Source: CAZYFH01 sp965249175
GTDB taxonomy: Bacteria > Acidobacteriota > Vicinamibacteria > Vicinamibacterales > UBA8438
Length of the DNA stretch: 64,000 nt
Direction: 5' to 3'
NCBI GenBank assembly: GCA_965249175.1
Contig: OZ252227.1
Location: 1,736,001 to 1,800,000, forward strand
The position numbers and the translations under genes are program-made. The notes below the pieces were generated by a model. That model was not told where the DNA came from, made no database searches, and saw only the letters and a list, made by a program, of their open reading frames with translations. Below, piece after piece: positions 1 to 8,435 of this stretch; positions within the stretch are counted from its first letter, which is position 1, and each line of letters opens with the position of its first letter.

Positions 1-785
1 TCGCGGTCGATGTCGCGCTCACCGGCGATCTGGCGGCCGTCCTCGACGACCTCGGGCCGCTCGTCGAGTCGGGTGACCGCGCGGCCTGGCTCGCTACCAT
101 CCACGAGATGAAGGGCGACGTCGCGGTCCGCGACATCCAGAACATGCCCGACAGCGGGCATCTCTACGCGGCTCACGTGATCAACGACATCTGGCGGCTG
201 ACCGATGGGAAGGCGGTTGTCGTCACCGACGTCGGCCAGCACCAGATGTGGGAGGCGCAGTACTACCACCACAGCGAGCCGCGGACGCTGATCACCTCGG
301 GGGGGCTCGGCACGATGGGGTTCGCGCTGCCGGCCGCGATCGGCGCCAAGCTCGCGCGCCCCGACGCCGAGGTCTGGGTCGTCGCCGGCGACGGCGGGTT
401 CCAGATGACCATGGCCGAGCTGGCGACGATTGCGCAGGAGGGCATCAAGATCAACGTCGCCATCATCAACAACGGCTTTCTCGGGATGGTGCGGCAATGG
501 CAGGAGTTCTTCTACGAACGACGCTACGCGGCCACGCCGCTGCTGAGCCCCGACTTTGCCAAGCTCGCCGAGTGCTTCGGCCTGGCCGGCGCGACGGTCA
601 AAACGCGAGCGGCGGTCGGGCCGGCGGTGACCGCGGCGCGCGAGGACGAGCGGACCGTCGTCATTGATTTCCAGGTGGAGCAGGAGGACACCGTCTACCC
701 GATGGTGCCGGCCGGCGCCGATCTGCACAAGATGATCCGGCGGCCGAGCGCGGCGCCGATCGTGGAAACCGCAGACGATGAGTGA
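1..785 (+). CDS. ilvB: Acetolactate synthase large subunit, C-terminal part
   Basis: The open frame enters from the left edge (codons from base 3), so only about 260 C-terminal residues are present. The thiamine-diphosphate motif is clear: GDGGFQM followed about 25 residues later by INN, then the GMVRQWQEFFY segment typical of acetohydroxyacid synthase. The enzyme condenses pyruvate (or pyruvate plus 2-oxobutyrate), the first common step of valine, leucine and isoleucine synthesis. Its stop codon overlaps the start of ilvN by 8 bases, so the two subunits are translationally coupled, and ilvC follows. The N-terminal domains lie outside the window. Confidence 0.95.
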   Translation, partial: AVDVALTGDLAAVLDDLGPLVESGDRAAWLATIHEMKGDVAVRDIQNMPDSGHLYAAHVINDIWRLTDGKAVVVTDVGQHQMWEAQYYHHSEPRTLITSGGLGTMGFALPAAIGAKLARPDAEVWVVAGDGGFQMTMAELATIAQEGIKINVAIINNGFLGMVRQWQEFFYERRYAATPLLSPDFAKLAECFGLAGATVKTRAAVGPAVTAAREDERTVVIDFQVEQEDTVYPMVPAGADLHKMIRRPSAAPIVETADDE

Positions 786-1365
786 GCGGACGCGGCACAC
801 CTTCGTCGTCTACGTCGAGGACAAGCCGGGCGTGCTCAACCGCGTCGCCTCGCTGTTTCGACGGCGCGGCTTCAACATCGATTCGCTGACGGTCGGCCAC
901 GCCGAGACGCCCGAGGCCTCGCGCATGACGGTGGTCGTCGACACCGACGCGATCGGCGCGCGGCGTCTCGAGGCCAACCTGTACAAGCTGGTCAACGTGC
1001 TCCGCGTCCGCGACATCACGTCGGTGCCCGCCGTCTTTCGCGAGTTGGCCATGATCAAGGTGACCGCGACCGCGGAGACGCGGACGCACATCATGCAGCT
1101 GGTCGATGTCTTCCGGGCCCGGGTGGTCGACGTGGCGCCCGATTCCGTCGTGGTCGAGACGACCGGAACGGAAGCCAAGATCAAGGGGCTCCTCGAGGTG
1201 TTGCGTCCGTACGGGATCGTCGAGTTGGTGCGCACGGGTCGAGTCGGGATGACTCGTGGGCCGCACAGCGTGATGGTCGATGCAGCGGAGGCGCCGAGCA
1301 CCCGTGTTTCTGATGGTGACGTCGACGCGGACGGGGAGGACCCCAACGTGTCGTACTCCGTGTAG
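778..1365 (+). CDS. ilvN: Acetolactate synthase small (regulatory) subunit
   Basis: A 195-residue protein starting inside the end of ilvB. The N-terminus reads HTFVVYVEDKPGVLNRVASL, the classic ACT-domain opening of IlvN/IlvH, followed by RRGFNIDSLTVG. A second ACT-like half follows (residues ~85-160). It binds the large subunit, stimulates it and usually confers valine feedback inhibition. The last ~30 residues (after about 165) are an acidic, low-complexity extension beyond the usual family end. Start ATG at 778 is fixed by overlap with ilvB and by the conserved N-terminus. Confidence 0.95.
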   Translation: MSERTRHTFVVYVEDKPGVLNRVASLFRRRGFNIDSLTVGHAETPEASRMTVVVDTDAIGARRLEANLYKLVNVLRVRDITSVPAVFRELAMIKVTATAETRTHIMQLVDVFRARVVDVAPDSVVVETTGTEAKIKGLLEVLRPYGIVELVRTGRVGMTRGPHSVMVDAAEAPSTRVSDGDVDADGEDPNVSYSV

Positions 1366-1393
1366 AACAAGGAACGTAACCCAAGGACGAGGA

Positions 1394-2407
1394 ATGGCGA
1401 CGATCAACTACGACGACTCGGCGGATCTCGGACTCATCCAGGCGAAGAAGGTGGCGGTGTTTGGGTATGGATCGCAGGGCCATGCGCACGCCCTCAATCT
1501 CAAGGACAGCGGCGTCGAGGTGCAAGTGGCGCTGCACGCGGGCAGTCGATCGAGGGCCAAGGCGCAAGCCGAGGGCCTGACCGTCGTGGCCGGCGGCGAT
1601 GCGGCGGCGTGGGCCGACGTCGTGATGATGCTGACTCCCGACACGACGCAGGCCGGCATTTACACGGAGCAGATCGCGCCGCACCTCAGCGCCGGCAAGA
1701 TGCTGATGTTCGCCCACGGTTTCAACATCCGCTTCAAGACGATTCAGCCGCCGGCCGACGTCGATGTCACCCTCATCGCGCCGAAGGCGCCCGGGCACCG
1801 CGTGCGCGAGGTGTTCCTCGAAGGCGGCGGCACGCCGGCGCTCATCGCCGTGGAACAGGACGCCACCGGTGGTGCCAAGGCGTTGGCCCTCTCCTACGCG
1901 AAGGCCCTCGGGCTGACGCGCGCCGGCGTCATCGAGACGACGTTCGCGGAAGAGACCGAGACCGACCTCTTCGGCGAGCAGACCGTCCTGTGTGGCGGCG
2001 TGAGCGCCCTCGTCAAGGCCGGGTTCGAGACGCTGGTCAAGGCGGGCTACCAGCCGGAGGTGGCCTACTTCGAGTGCATGCACGAGCTGAAGCTGATCGT
2101 CGACCTCTTCTACCGCGGCGGGCTGAACTACATGCGCTACTCCGTGAGCGATACGGCGGAGCACGGCGACTACACCGGCGGTGCGCGTATCGTCACCGAC
2201 GAGACGCGGGCGGCGATGCAGCAGATTCTCACCGAGATCCAGGACGGCACCTACGCGAAGAAGTGGATAGCAGAGGACGAGGCGGGCCGGCCGTGGTTCA
2301 TGGCGCAGCGCAAGGCGGAGCAGGAGCACCCGATCGAGGAGGTCGGGGCGAAGCTGCGCGCGATGATGCCGTTCCTCGACGCGGTAACGCTCAAGGAGCA
2401 CGTGTAG
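1394..2407 (+). CDS. ilvC: Ketol-acid reductoisomerase
   Basis: A 337-residue class I KARI. It isomerises and reduces acetolactate (or acetohydroxybutyrate) with NADPH and Mg. The Rossmann motif VAVFGYGSQGHAHA lies near residues 19-32. The C-terminal knotted domain contains the metal-ligand segments ETDLFGEQ and CMHELKLIVDL and ends with LRAMMPFLD. An earlier in-frame ATG at 1280 lies inside ilvN. The ATG at 1394 has a GGACGAGG ribosome site just upstream and gives the normal KARI N-terminus. It is the third gene of the ilvBNC operon. Confidence 0.96.
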   Translation: MATINYDDSADLGLIQAKKVAVFGYGSQGHAHALNLKDSGVEVQVALHAGSRSRAKAQAEGLTVVAGGDAAAWADVVMMLTPDTTQAGIYTEQIAPHLSAGKMLMFAHGFNIRFKTIQPPADVDVTLIAPKAPGHRVREVFLEGGGTPALIAVEQDATGGAKALALSYAKALGLTRAGVIETTFAEETETDLFGEQTVLCGGVSALVKAGFETLVKAGYQPEVAYFECMHELKLIVDLFYRGGLNYMRYSVSDTAEHGDYTGGARIVTDETRAAMQQILTEIQDGTYAKKWIAEDEAGRPWFMAQRKAEQEHPIEEVGAKLRAMMPFLDAVTLKEHV

Positions 2408-2408
2408 T

Positions 2409-2463
2409 CGTAGCGCAGGACTCGAACCCACACGCTCCCGTAGCGCGGGACTTCAGTCCCGCG
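2409..2463. repeat. REP-like palindromic repeat, GTAGCGC family
   Basis: Two copies of the CGTAGCGC-type motif lie just after ilvC: a degenerate one (2409-2424) and a clear hairpin at 2439-2463, GCGGGACT then TC then AGTCCCGC. The same family occurs at 37292-37341 and, split by an IS, around 43483-44962. The hairpin contains the last codons and stop of the convergent hydrolase gene, whose stop is at 2453. It may also serve as a bidirectional terminator between convergent genes. Confidence 0.75.
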
Positions 2464-3148
2464 AACGCACCGCCGTCGTGATCCACCGGACGATCGCGTC
2501 CTGCACGACCGCATAGCCCTCGTCGGGCGTCGGGGACTTCGCACCGCGCACCTTCAGCGAGTGGTCGCCGCCCTCCACGACGTGGAGCGTCGCCTGCGAG
2601 CATCCCTCGATGACCGGTCGGAGCTCGTCCGGCGATCCGAACGCGTCGCGGCTCCCCTGCACGAACAGCATCGGGGAGCCGATTGACGGCAGGTGCGCCG
2701 CGCGCAGCCGTTCGGGACGGCCCGGCGGGTGCAGCGGGTATCCAAGAAAGACCAGGCCCGCGACGCCCAGGTCGTCGTCGGCCGCCGCGACGGCCTGCGA
2801 CGCAATCCGCCCGCCCATCGATTTGCCGCCGACGATGAGCCGGTCCGCCGCGCTCCCGACCTCGGCGCGCGTCGTCGTGATCGCCGCCGTGTAGCACGCC
2901 TCGAGCCGCGGGGCCGGGTCGGGCGCGCGGCGTCCACGTTCCATGTACAGGAAGTTGAAGGTCACCACGTCGAGCCCGCGTTCGGCGAGGCCACGCGCGA
3001 AGGCGGTCATGAACGGATGGGTCTGCGGCGCGCCCGCGCCGTGGGCCAGGATGAGCGTCGCACCGATCGTCGTGCGTGCCGTGGCCGGGTAGGCGAGCGC
3101 CCCCACCGCGTCGCCGGACGGCAAGGCGATCGAGAAGGGGCTAGCCAT
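2453..3148 (-). CDS. Alpha/beta hydrolase of the dienelactone-hydrolase-like (KANL3/Tex30) type
   Basis: About 231 residues from ATG at 3148. The oxyanion region LILAHGAGAPQTHPFM (residues ~32-47), nucleophile elbow GGKSMGGRIAS (serine near residue 108), a DAFG segment carrying the likely acid, and a late GGDHSLK histidine form the expected triad. This matches the alpha/beta-family hydrolases related to KANL3/Tex30; substrate unknown, no signal peptide. The ATG overlaps the stop of the upstream hydrolase by one base (TAATG), so the two are an operon. The final residues RSRD and the stop are encoded by the REP hairpin. Confidence 0.85.
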   Translation of the reverse strand: MASPFSIALPSGDAVGALAYPATARTTIGATLILAHGAGAPQTHPFMTAFARGLAERGLDVVTFNFLYMERGRRAPDPAPRLEACYTAAITTTRAEVGSAADRLIVGGKSMGGRIASQAVAAADDDLGVAGLVFLGYPLHPPGRPERLRAAHLPSIGSPMLFVQGSRDAFGSPDELRPVIEGCSQATLHVVEGGDHSLKVRGAKSPTPDEGYAVVQDAIVRWITTAVRSRD

Positions 3149-3807
3149 TACTGTCGCGCCGCGAGGAACCGTCCCGCGGCCTCCCGAAACTCGTCGGTCC
3201 ATTCGTGACCGCCGTCGAAGACGAGTGAGTCAACGGGCGCCTGGGCGGTCAGGAACGACAGGTCCGCGTCCATCTTGGCGTCGGTGTACCACTCGTCGGT
3301 GCGGCCGCGCCCGACCAGGACCGGGGGCCAGTCGATCGCCTGGTCGTGCCGGAGCTCCGGTGGCAGATCACCGCCGAGCACGATGAGGCCGTGGCACTTC
3401 TTCGCGACACGCGTCGCGGCGCGATACGCCATGGCGACGCCTTGTGAGAACCCCGCATAGACGAGGGGGTCGCGCACCTCGTACTCCGCGGTGACCTGCG
3501 CGAGGACCGCGGCGACATAGGCCAGGTTGTCGGCGATCGCCTGGTCGCGGTCCTGCCGCGTCATCCAGCTTCCGACGACGTGGTTGCGAGACGCGCTATA
3601 GAAGCGGTGGAGCGCCTGGACCGAAACCCGCAGCCAGCGCTCGCTTCCGGGTATCCCGTCGAGCTCCGCCAAGTGGCGCTCGGCGTGCTCGGCGTAGCCA
3701 TGGAAGCCGACCAGCATCGGCGCCGGCCCAGTGCCGTCGGGCTGGCCGACGACATAGCGTCCATGCGTCGACGTTTCGATGAGATGGACCCGCGGCACGG
3801 TCGTCAT
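3148..3807 (-). CDS. Phospholipase/carboxylesterase-like alpha/beta hydrolase
   Basis: About 219 residues from ATG at 3807 (a GTG at 3834 is an alternative start). Features: LVGFHGYAEHAERHL (oxyanion region), VYAGFSQGVAMAYRA (nucleophile GFSQG), a GRGRTDEWY segment with the likely acid, and a GGHEW histidine near the C-terminus. The GFSQG box and layout resemble the phospholipase/carboxylesterase (DLH/LYPLA-like) group of cytoplasmic esterases. It ends in TAATG, overlapping the start of the next hydrolase. Natural substrate cannot be told from sequence. Confidence 0.82.
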   Translation of the reverse strand: MTTVPRVHLIETSTHGRYVVGQPDGTGPAPMLVGFHGYAEHAERHLAELDGIPGSERWLRVSVQALHRFYSASRNHVVGSWMTRQDRDQAIADNLAYVAAVLAQVTAEYEVRDPLVYAGFSQGVAMAYRAATRVAKKCHGLIVLGGDLPPELRHDQAIDWPPVLVGRGRTDEWYTDAKMDADLSFLTAQAPVDSLVFDGGHEWTDEFREAAGRFLAARQ

Positions 3808-3883
3808 CCCGCGCGCCTTCGTGTCGGTGGTCACGCCACGGTATTCTAAGGGGACTGGATGGCAAGGATGAAAGGAACGGCAG

Positions 3884-4378
3884 ATGCCTCGGATTGAGTT
3901 CCAGCAGCTCCCGGAAGACGCGCGTGTCTGGATCTTCTCGGCCGAGCGCCCGCTCGATCGCGACGAGCAGGCACGGGTGATGGCCGACGTCGACGCGTTC
4001 ATCGACCAGTGGGGCGCACACACCGTGCCGCTGACCGCGGGGCGAGAGCTGCGTTACGACCAGTTTCTGCTCGTGGCGGTGGACCAGCGCGCGGCCGGAC
4101 CATCCGGGTGCTCCGTCGACGCGCTGGTGCGGCAGATGAAGGGACTCGAAGCGGAGCTGGGGGTCGAGCTCGTCAACCACGCGCCGGTGCTCTATCGCCG
4201 TGGGCAGACGATCGAACGGGTGCCCCGTGCGGCGTTCGCCGATCTCGCGGCCACCGGCGTCGTCAGCCTGGAGACGACGGTGTTCAACAACACGCTCACC
4301 AGTCTTGGCGACGTGCGCGCAGGTCGGTGGGAAGTGGCGGCCGCGGAGTCGTGGCACGCCCAGGCGTTCTTTGCTTGA
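3884..4378 (+). CDS. Conserved small protein (family often mislabelled ABC transporter ATPase)
   Basis: A 164-residue cytoplasmic protein with no Walker motifs. Conserved-looking blocks are RVWIFSAERPL near the start, DAFIDQWGAHT, a central GCSVDALVRQM, TTVFNNTLTSLG and the terminal WEVAAAESWHAQAF. I recall a Bacteroidota/Acidobacteriota family of this length and block order that databases sometimes call ABC transporter ATPase, but nothing here supports ATP binding. The GCSVD cysteine and the late WH are candidate functional residues. It diverges from the hydrolase operon and converges on the flavoprotein gene. Function unknown. Confidence 0.8.
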   Translation: MPRIEFQQLPEDARVWIFSAERPLDRDEQARVMADVDAFIDQWGAHTVPLTAGRELRYDQFLLVAVDQRAAGPSGCSVDALVRQMKGLEAELGVELVNHAPVLYRRGQTIERVPRAAFADLAATGVVSLETTVFNNTLTSLGDVRAGRWEVAAAESWHAQAFFA

Positions 4379-4392
4379 CTCCGCAGAAGGGT

Positions 4393-6018
4393 CTATCGCT
4401 TCAGGTAGCGGACCGCCGATCGGGCGCCGTCGATGGCGGCGCTCATGATGCCACCCGCGTATCCCGCGCCTTCGCCGATCGGGTACAGGTTCTCGAACCC
4501 GTTGGCCACTGAAGTGTCGCGGTCGCGTAGGAGACGGATCGGACCCGAGCTGCGTGATTCCAGACCGACCAGTAAGCCGGCTGCAGAGCTGAAACCGGAA
4601 ATCGAACGCTCGTATTGCTGGAGGGCGCGCCCGATGGCGTCCCGGGCTACGGCCGGCAACAGCGTGTCGATCCGCCCGGGGCATGTGCCAAACGTGTAAC
4701 TCGAGTGCCGTGGTCTGGCCGTGAGCCGTCCGGCGAGAAAGTCGTCGGCGCACTGCGCGGGCGCCGTGTAGTCGCCCCCGCCCGCCTCGAAGAAGCGGCG
4801 CTCCAGCGTCTCCTGAAAATCCTCACCGGCGAACGGCCCGGCACCGTACTCGTCCGGCCCGAAGGTGGTGACGAGCGCGGCATTGGCCCACGGCGACGAG
4901 TGCCTGGAGTTGCTCATGCCATTGGTGCACAACAGGCCGGGCACGTTCGTGCTGGCGACGATCTGGCCGCCGGGGCACATGCAGAACGAGTGGCTGGCCG
5001 GCGTGCCCTCGCCCGCCCTGCACACCAGGTTGTAGTACGCGGGACCGAGCGAGGCGCCTTCAGGTCCCTCGCCGTAGCGGCCGCGATCGATCAATTCCTG
5101 CGGATGCTCGATCCGCACACCGAGTTGGAACGGCTTGGCAGCAACCTGCACGCCCTGGGTGTGAAGCGCACGCACGCTGTCCCGCGCGCTGTGGCCGAGC
5201 GCCAGGAACAGCGCGTCGCACGGCATCTCGCCGGCGGACGTGCGGACCGCCCGCACCCACCGCGGGGCGCGCTCTGTGACGACCAGGCCGTCGAGCCGCG
5301 TGTTCCAATGGAACCGTACGCCGAGCGATTCCATCCGGCCTCGGAGGACGGGCAGGATCCGATGGAGGCGGTCGGTGCCGATATGAGCCCGCGAATCGTA
5401 GAGGATCTCGGGCCCCGCGCCGCAGGCGACCAGCTCTTCGAGGCATGGGACTTCTAGCGGATCGTCGACGCGCGTGTACAGCTTGCCGTCGGAGTAGGTG
5501 CCGGCTCCCCCCTCGCCGAACAAAAGGTTGGACTCGGCGTTCGGCTCGCGGGTGCGATGAAAGCGACCCACGTCCGCGCCGCGCTGCCCGATCGCGCCGC
5601 CGCGGTCGATCAGAGTAACGGCGATGCCGTTGGTGCCGAGGACCAGCGCGGCATAGAGACCGGCCGGGCCGGTCCCGACGACCACAACACGTTCCGCTCG
5701 ACGTCCGGCCGTCGGATCCGTGACGAGGAAGCTCGCGGCCGGGGGAGCCTCGACGACACGACCCGCCCGTACCGCGGCGTCGAAACGGGCGCCGTGGTAC
5801 GCCGTGTCGACCACCATGTCCGCGTGCACGATGAAGCGCAGGCGGCGGGTCGGCCCGTGCCGGCGAGCATCCACCGACCTCCGGGCGATGCGCACGCCGC
5901 GCACACGCTCCGGCTCGATGCCGCAGGCCGTGGCGGCTCGATCGCGGAGCACGCTCTCGGGTTCGTCCAGTCCCATCTCGAGGTTGAGCACGCGCCATGT
6001 GCGCGCGGGTGGGGTCAC
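4393..6018 (-). CDS. FAD-dependent dehydrogenase, COG2509-like
   Basis: A 541-residue protein starting at GTG 6018. An N-terminal ~100-residue domain (WRVLNLEMGLDEPESVL) precedes a dinucleotide-binding fold with VVVVGTGPAGLYAALVLG, then GQRGADVGRF, GEGGAGTYSDGKL and a C-terminal IGEGAGYAGGI motif. That order is typical of the uncharacterised FAD-dependent dehydrogenases of COG2509. Several cysteines (FCMCPGG, FGTCPG) sit in conserved-looking positions. No signal peptide. Physiological substrate unknown. It is the last chromosomal gene before the putative island end at 6111. Confidence 0.85.
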   Translation of the reverse strand: MTPPARTWRVLNLEMGLDEPESVLRDRAATACGIEPERVRGVRIARRSVDARRHGPTRRLRFIVHADMVVDTAYHGARFDAAVRAGRVVEAPPAASFLVTDPTAGRRAERVVVVGTGPAGLYAALVLGTNGIAVTLIDRGGAIGQRGADVGRFHRTREPNAESNLLFGEGGAGTYSDGKLYTRVDDPLEVPCLEELVACGAGPEILYDSRAHIGTDRLHRILPVLRGRMESLGVRFHWNTRLDGLVVTERAPRWVRAVRTSAGEMPCDALFLALGHSARDSVRALHTQGVQVAAKPFQLGVRIEHPQELIDRGRYGEGPEGASLGPAYYNLVCRAGEGTPASHSFCMCPGGQIVASTNVPGLLCTNGMSNSRHSSPWANAALVTTFGPDEYGAGPFAGEDFQETLERRFFEAGGGDYTAPAQCADDFLAGRLTARPRHSSYTFGTCPGRIDTLLPAVARDAIGRALQQYERSISGFSSAAGLLVGLESRSSGPIRLLRDRDTSVANGFENLYPIGEGAGYAGGIMSAAIDGARSAVRYLKR

Positions 6019-6110
6019 GTGACACCGTCCGCGAAACTTGGCCGTATCCTCGTGTCAGGGCGGATCATCGAGAAGGGCCAATCGGGAGACCCGACGAACC
6101 CTAAAAGAAA

Positions 6111-6154
6111 TGGTCGGGGCGCCCGGATTTGAACGGAGGACTTCCTGCTCCGAA
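6111..6154 (-). repeat. attL: duplicated 3' half of tRNA-Pro
   Basis: The stretch beginning TGGTCGGGGCGCCCGGATTT repeats the sequence at 26100, covering acceptor 3' strand, CCA, T arm and anticodon arm of tRNA-Pro. Only two bases differ in the first 41 positions (6135 and 6152). It lacks the 5' half and cannot form a tRNA. It is best read as the distal attachment site left by integrase-mediated insertion. Confidence 0.75.
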
Positions 6155-6249
6155 ACAAGGGCCAACGCTGATCACAATAGATCAGACCGCGCTTTTACAT
6201 GCGAATCCTGATCAGACCTGGTCAGTTCAAGACGCTACATTCGGAATCT

Positions 6250-6267
6250 GTCGCACATCGTCGCACA
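6250..6267 (+). other. Paired GTCGCACA repeats, possible integrase arm sites
   Basis: Two direct copies of GTCGCACA (6250-6257 and 6260-6267) lie about 100 bases inside the left end of the island. The right end carries CGTCGCACA twice at 25999-26018 in the same orientation. Repeats of this size and spacing at both ends fit arm-type binding sites for a tyrosine integrase. This is inference. A separate perfect 11-bp tandem repeat, TTTGGGCACAC twice, lies at 6405-6426 and may come from another element. Confidence 0.45.
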
Positions 6268-6321
6268 CGGAGCCCGGACCAGACGCACAGGACTTAAAAA
6301 AGCTACACCGGGATCGACACT

Positions 6322-6365
6322 GGGCCGAAACTCCAACGTTTTGTTGGGGTTTCGGCCCTTCTTTT
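6322..6365 (+). terminator. Strong intrinsic-terminator-like hairpin
   Basis: A 16-bp stem (6322-6337 with 6343-6358, one G-T pair) encloses a 5-base GTTTT loop and is followed by TTCTTTT on the plus strand. It has the form of a Rho-independent terminator for plus-strand transcription entering the island from the left end. No plus-strand gene of the island lies upstream, so it may insulate the island or be a leftover of a lost gene. Confidence 0.65.
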
Positions 6366-6452
6366 GGCTGGCGTTGGGTGCTCTTGGGTGGGGTAGCGAC
6401 ACTCTTTGGGCACACTTTGGGCACACCCGTACAATCCGGCAGTCCGCTCATT

Positions 6453-6812
6453 CATCCACCGATAACCACAGCGATGGGTATAGCCGTGCCCGGGCAGGCT
6501 GATCGAGATTCCTCGAACTCCGAGCGCCTCGCAGATGGGGGCGTAGAATCGCTTCTCGCTCAAGGCCTCGGGTCCCGAGCCGTGCATGTTCACGACGACC
6601 GGGGCGCTCGGATCGGCGCTGCCGTAGGTGAAGTACTCGATCTTCTGGCCGTCGTGGGAGGTCGCATACTTCCCACCGTCCGCATCGAGTCCTGCAGCAT
6701 CGAACGGTGTCTGCCCTTTGTGCTTCAGATAGAGGCCCCAGAGCGTGAGGGCAAGGAGCCCGACGCTGGCCACGGCGACGATCCAGAGGATGATCTGAAG
6801 GATGGTTATCAT
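6453..6812 (-). pseudogene. 5' fragment of a membrane-anchored alpha/beta hydrolase
   Basis: From ATG at 6812 the frame encodes one N-terminal membrane helix (ILQIILWIVAVASVGLLA), a linker, then VVVNMHGSGPEALSEKRFY and RGISISLPGHGYTH, the opening strands and oxyanion loop of an alpha/beta hydrolase. The fold stops after about 120 residues; downstream translation is low-complexity and runs through the terminator hairpin. No nucleophile elbow is present, so the gene has lost its 3' two-thirds. The break near 6453 lies about 300 bases inside the island end and suggests a deletion after arrival. Confidence 0.6.
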
Positions 6813-6939
6813 TTTTCGTGGGTACTGCGCCCGAGACCGTTGGGACTTGGGTCGGCGGTCCGAGATCTGGATGAATCTGCAGAACCAGTGGGACCTCTGG
6901 CACGCCGCGCGCGCGATGCGCCGCGCGTCGTAGACCGCC

Positions 6940-8427
6940 TTATCGCGCAGCATTCACCAGCGTGCCGAACGCCGCTTCGAGGTTGGCGTTCGCGTCTTCT
7001 AGCTTCGCGCGCGTCTCGCCCAGCCAACGACGGCTTCCGTCGACCTCGGCGCGGTGGTCGCCGAGCATGCGCGTCACCTCCTCCGGCTGTGGACCGCCGA
7101 GACCGCGGCGGCTCGTCACCATCTCTTCCGGATCGAGGGCGGCCTGGATGAGTGCGACATCGATCGGCAGCGGCTCGCCAGATGCCTCTTGATAGAGGTG
7201 CCGCAGCTCGTCCGGCGTCAACTCCTTCGGTCGCTTGCCGTTTGCCCGCCCGTACTCGGTGATCTCCGATGCGTAGTGATGACCTTCGCGGAACGGAATC
7301 TCGGCATGGCGGAGGAGCGTGTCGGCCACCTCGGTCATCGTCGAATAGTCGGCGTCGACCTCGGCGAGCGAGCGCTCGGGATTGACGACCAAGCCGTTCA
7401 CGATATCGGCGTAGAGCGTGTACATCTGCCGCGCCTTGGCGACCGTTTCGAGGAGCTGCGCGCCGCTCCGATAGTCGGTCATTCCAGAGTTGGTGTTGTG
7501 CGCGATGAGAAAGACCGTCTGAGCATCGCCGATGATCGTGCTGCTCAAACGGCGCAGCGCCTCGAGCGTGCTCGGGTTGCGCTTCTGCGGCATGATGCTG
7601 CTGATGCCGGTCAGCGACCGGTCGAGCAGCAGCCACGGCAACGGGTCGTGATACTGCGTGTGAACGTCCTCGCTGAACTGACCGACAGTCACGGCCGATA
7701 TCGACAGTGCCGAGGCGACCTCGGTCTTCGAGTCGACGGAGGAGATGTGGTTGGCGTCGTACGAATTGACGACCGTGCCGTCGAAGCCGAGCACCTCGGC
7801 TAACCGCTCGCGGTCGAGCGGGAAGCCGGACGTGCCCAACGCCGCCGCGCCGAGCGGGCTCAGATTGACCCGGACGTACGCCTCCTGGAGCCGAGCCGCG
7901 TCCCGGTCGAGACCGGACGCTAGCGCCAGCAGATAGTGCGCGAGCGAGGTCGGCTGGGCCTGCACGCCGTGCGTGTAAGCCGGGATGATCGTCCCGGTGT
8001 GCTGCTCGGCGAGCGCGAGCAACGCATCGCGCGGCGCGAGCATCGCGTCGTACGTCTCCAGCAGCGCCTCCCGCGTGGCGAGCCGACGGAAGGTTGAGCC
8101 GATGTCCTGCCGGCTCCGGCCGGTGTGGAGCCGTGAAGCATCGCGCCCCGCTACCTCGACCAGCCGCGCCTCGAAGACGAGGTAGTCGGACGATCGGCGG
8201 GCGTCGGGCTTCGCCTGCTCATCGATGACCGTCTCGATGCCGGCCGCAATCGTCCCCGCCAACGGCGTCGGCACGAGACCTACCTCTTCCAGCATCACGA
8301 TCGACGCCTTATTAATCTCGCCGAGGTGGTGGAAGTCGTCGTGCTCGGTCTGCGCCCGCGCAGGGCTGGCGATGGCGACGGCACCGAGGGCCACCGGAAG
8401 GACAACGGCGAGATGAAATCGGGACAT
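6940..8427 (-). CDS. Secreted argininosuccinate-lyase-like fumarase/aspartase superfamily protein
   Basis: From ATG 8427 the product is 495 residues. Residues 1-25 form a clear Sec signal peptide (FHLAVVLPVALGAVAI then SPARAQ). The rest follows the argininosuccinate lyase pattern: LHTGRSRQDIGST (substrate-binding loop, near 120), TRPxT-like GVQAQPTSLAHY, and the signature SSIMPQKRNPSTLE (near 290). Real ArgH enzymes are cytoplasmic, so an exported copy is unusual and unlikely to serve arginine synthesis; an extracytoplasmic C-N or C-O lyase role is inferred. It lies 8 bases after a secreted SnoaL-like gene, probably one operon. Confidence 0.85.
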   Translation of the reverse strand: MSRFHLAVVLPVALGAVAIASPARAQTEHDDFHHLGEINKASIVMLEEVGLVPTPLAGTIAAGIETVIDEQAKPDARRSSDYLVFEARLVEVAGRDASRLHTGRSRQDIGSTFRRLATREALLETYDAMLAPRDALLALAEQHTGTIIPAYTHGVQAQPTSLAHYLLALASGLDRDAARLQEAYVRVNLSPLGAAALGTSGFPLDRERLAEVLGFDGTVVNSYDANHISSVDSKTEVASALSISAVTVGQFSEDVHTQYHDPLPWLLLDRSLTGISSIMPQKRNPSTLEALRRLSSTIIGDAQTVFLIAHNTNSGMTDYRSGAQLLETVAKARQMYTLYADIVNGLVVNPERSLAEVDADYSTMTEVADTLLRHAEIPFREGHHYASEITEYGRANGKRPKELTPDELRHLYQEASGEPLPIDVALIQAALDPEEMVTSRRGLGGPQPEEVTRMLGDHRAEVDGSRRWLGETRAKLEDANANLEAAFGTLVNAAR

Positions 8428-8435
8428 GACGTCTC

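Noticed and set aside
1280..1393. N-terminal extension of ilvC from the ATG at 1280
   Set aside because: It overlaps ilvN, has no KARI homology, and the ATG at 1394 has a good ribosome site.
661..2431. Long minus-strand open frames across ilvB, ilvN and ilvC
   Set aside because: Shadows produced by high GC; they are Arg/His-rich, have no domains and lie antisense to well-identified enzymes. Similar long shadows across 29004-30542, 45155-46735, 49172-50602, 54388-55620 and 61445-63436 were rejected for the same reason.
2439..2463. GGACTTCAGTCC as a selC (tRNA-Sec) anticodon arm
   Set aside because: It resembles a tRNA-Sec anticodon stem-loop, but no acceptor, long variable arm or T loop is found around it; it is a REP hairpin.
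6111..6154. A second functional tRNA-Pro
   Set aside because: Only the 3' half is present; there is no D arm or 5' acceptor strand, and the anticodon loop is altered.
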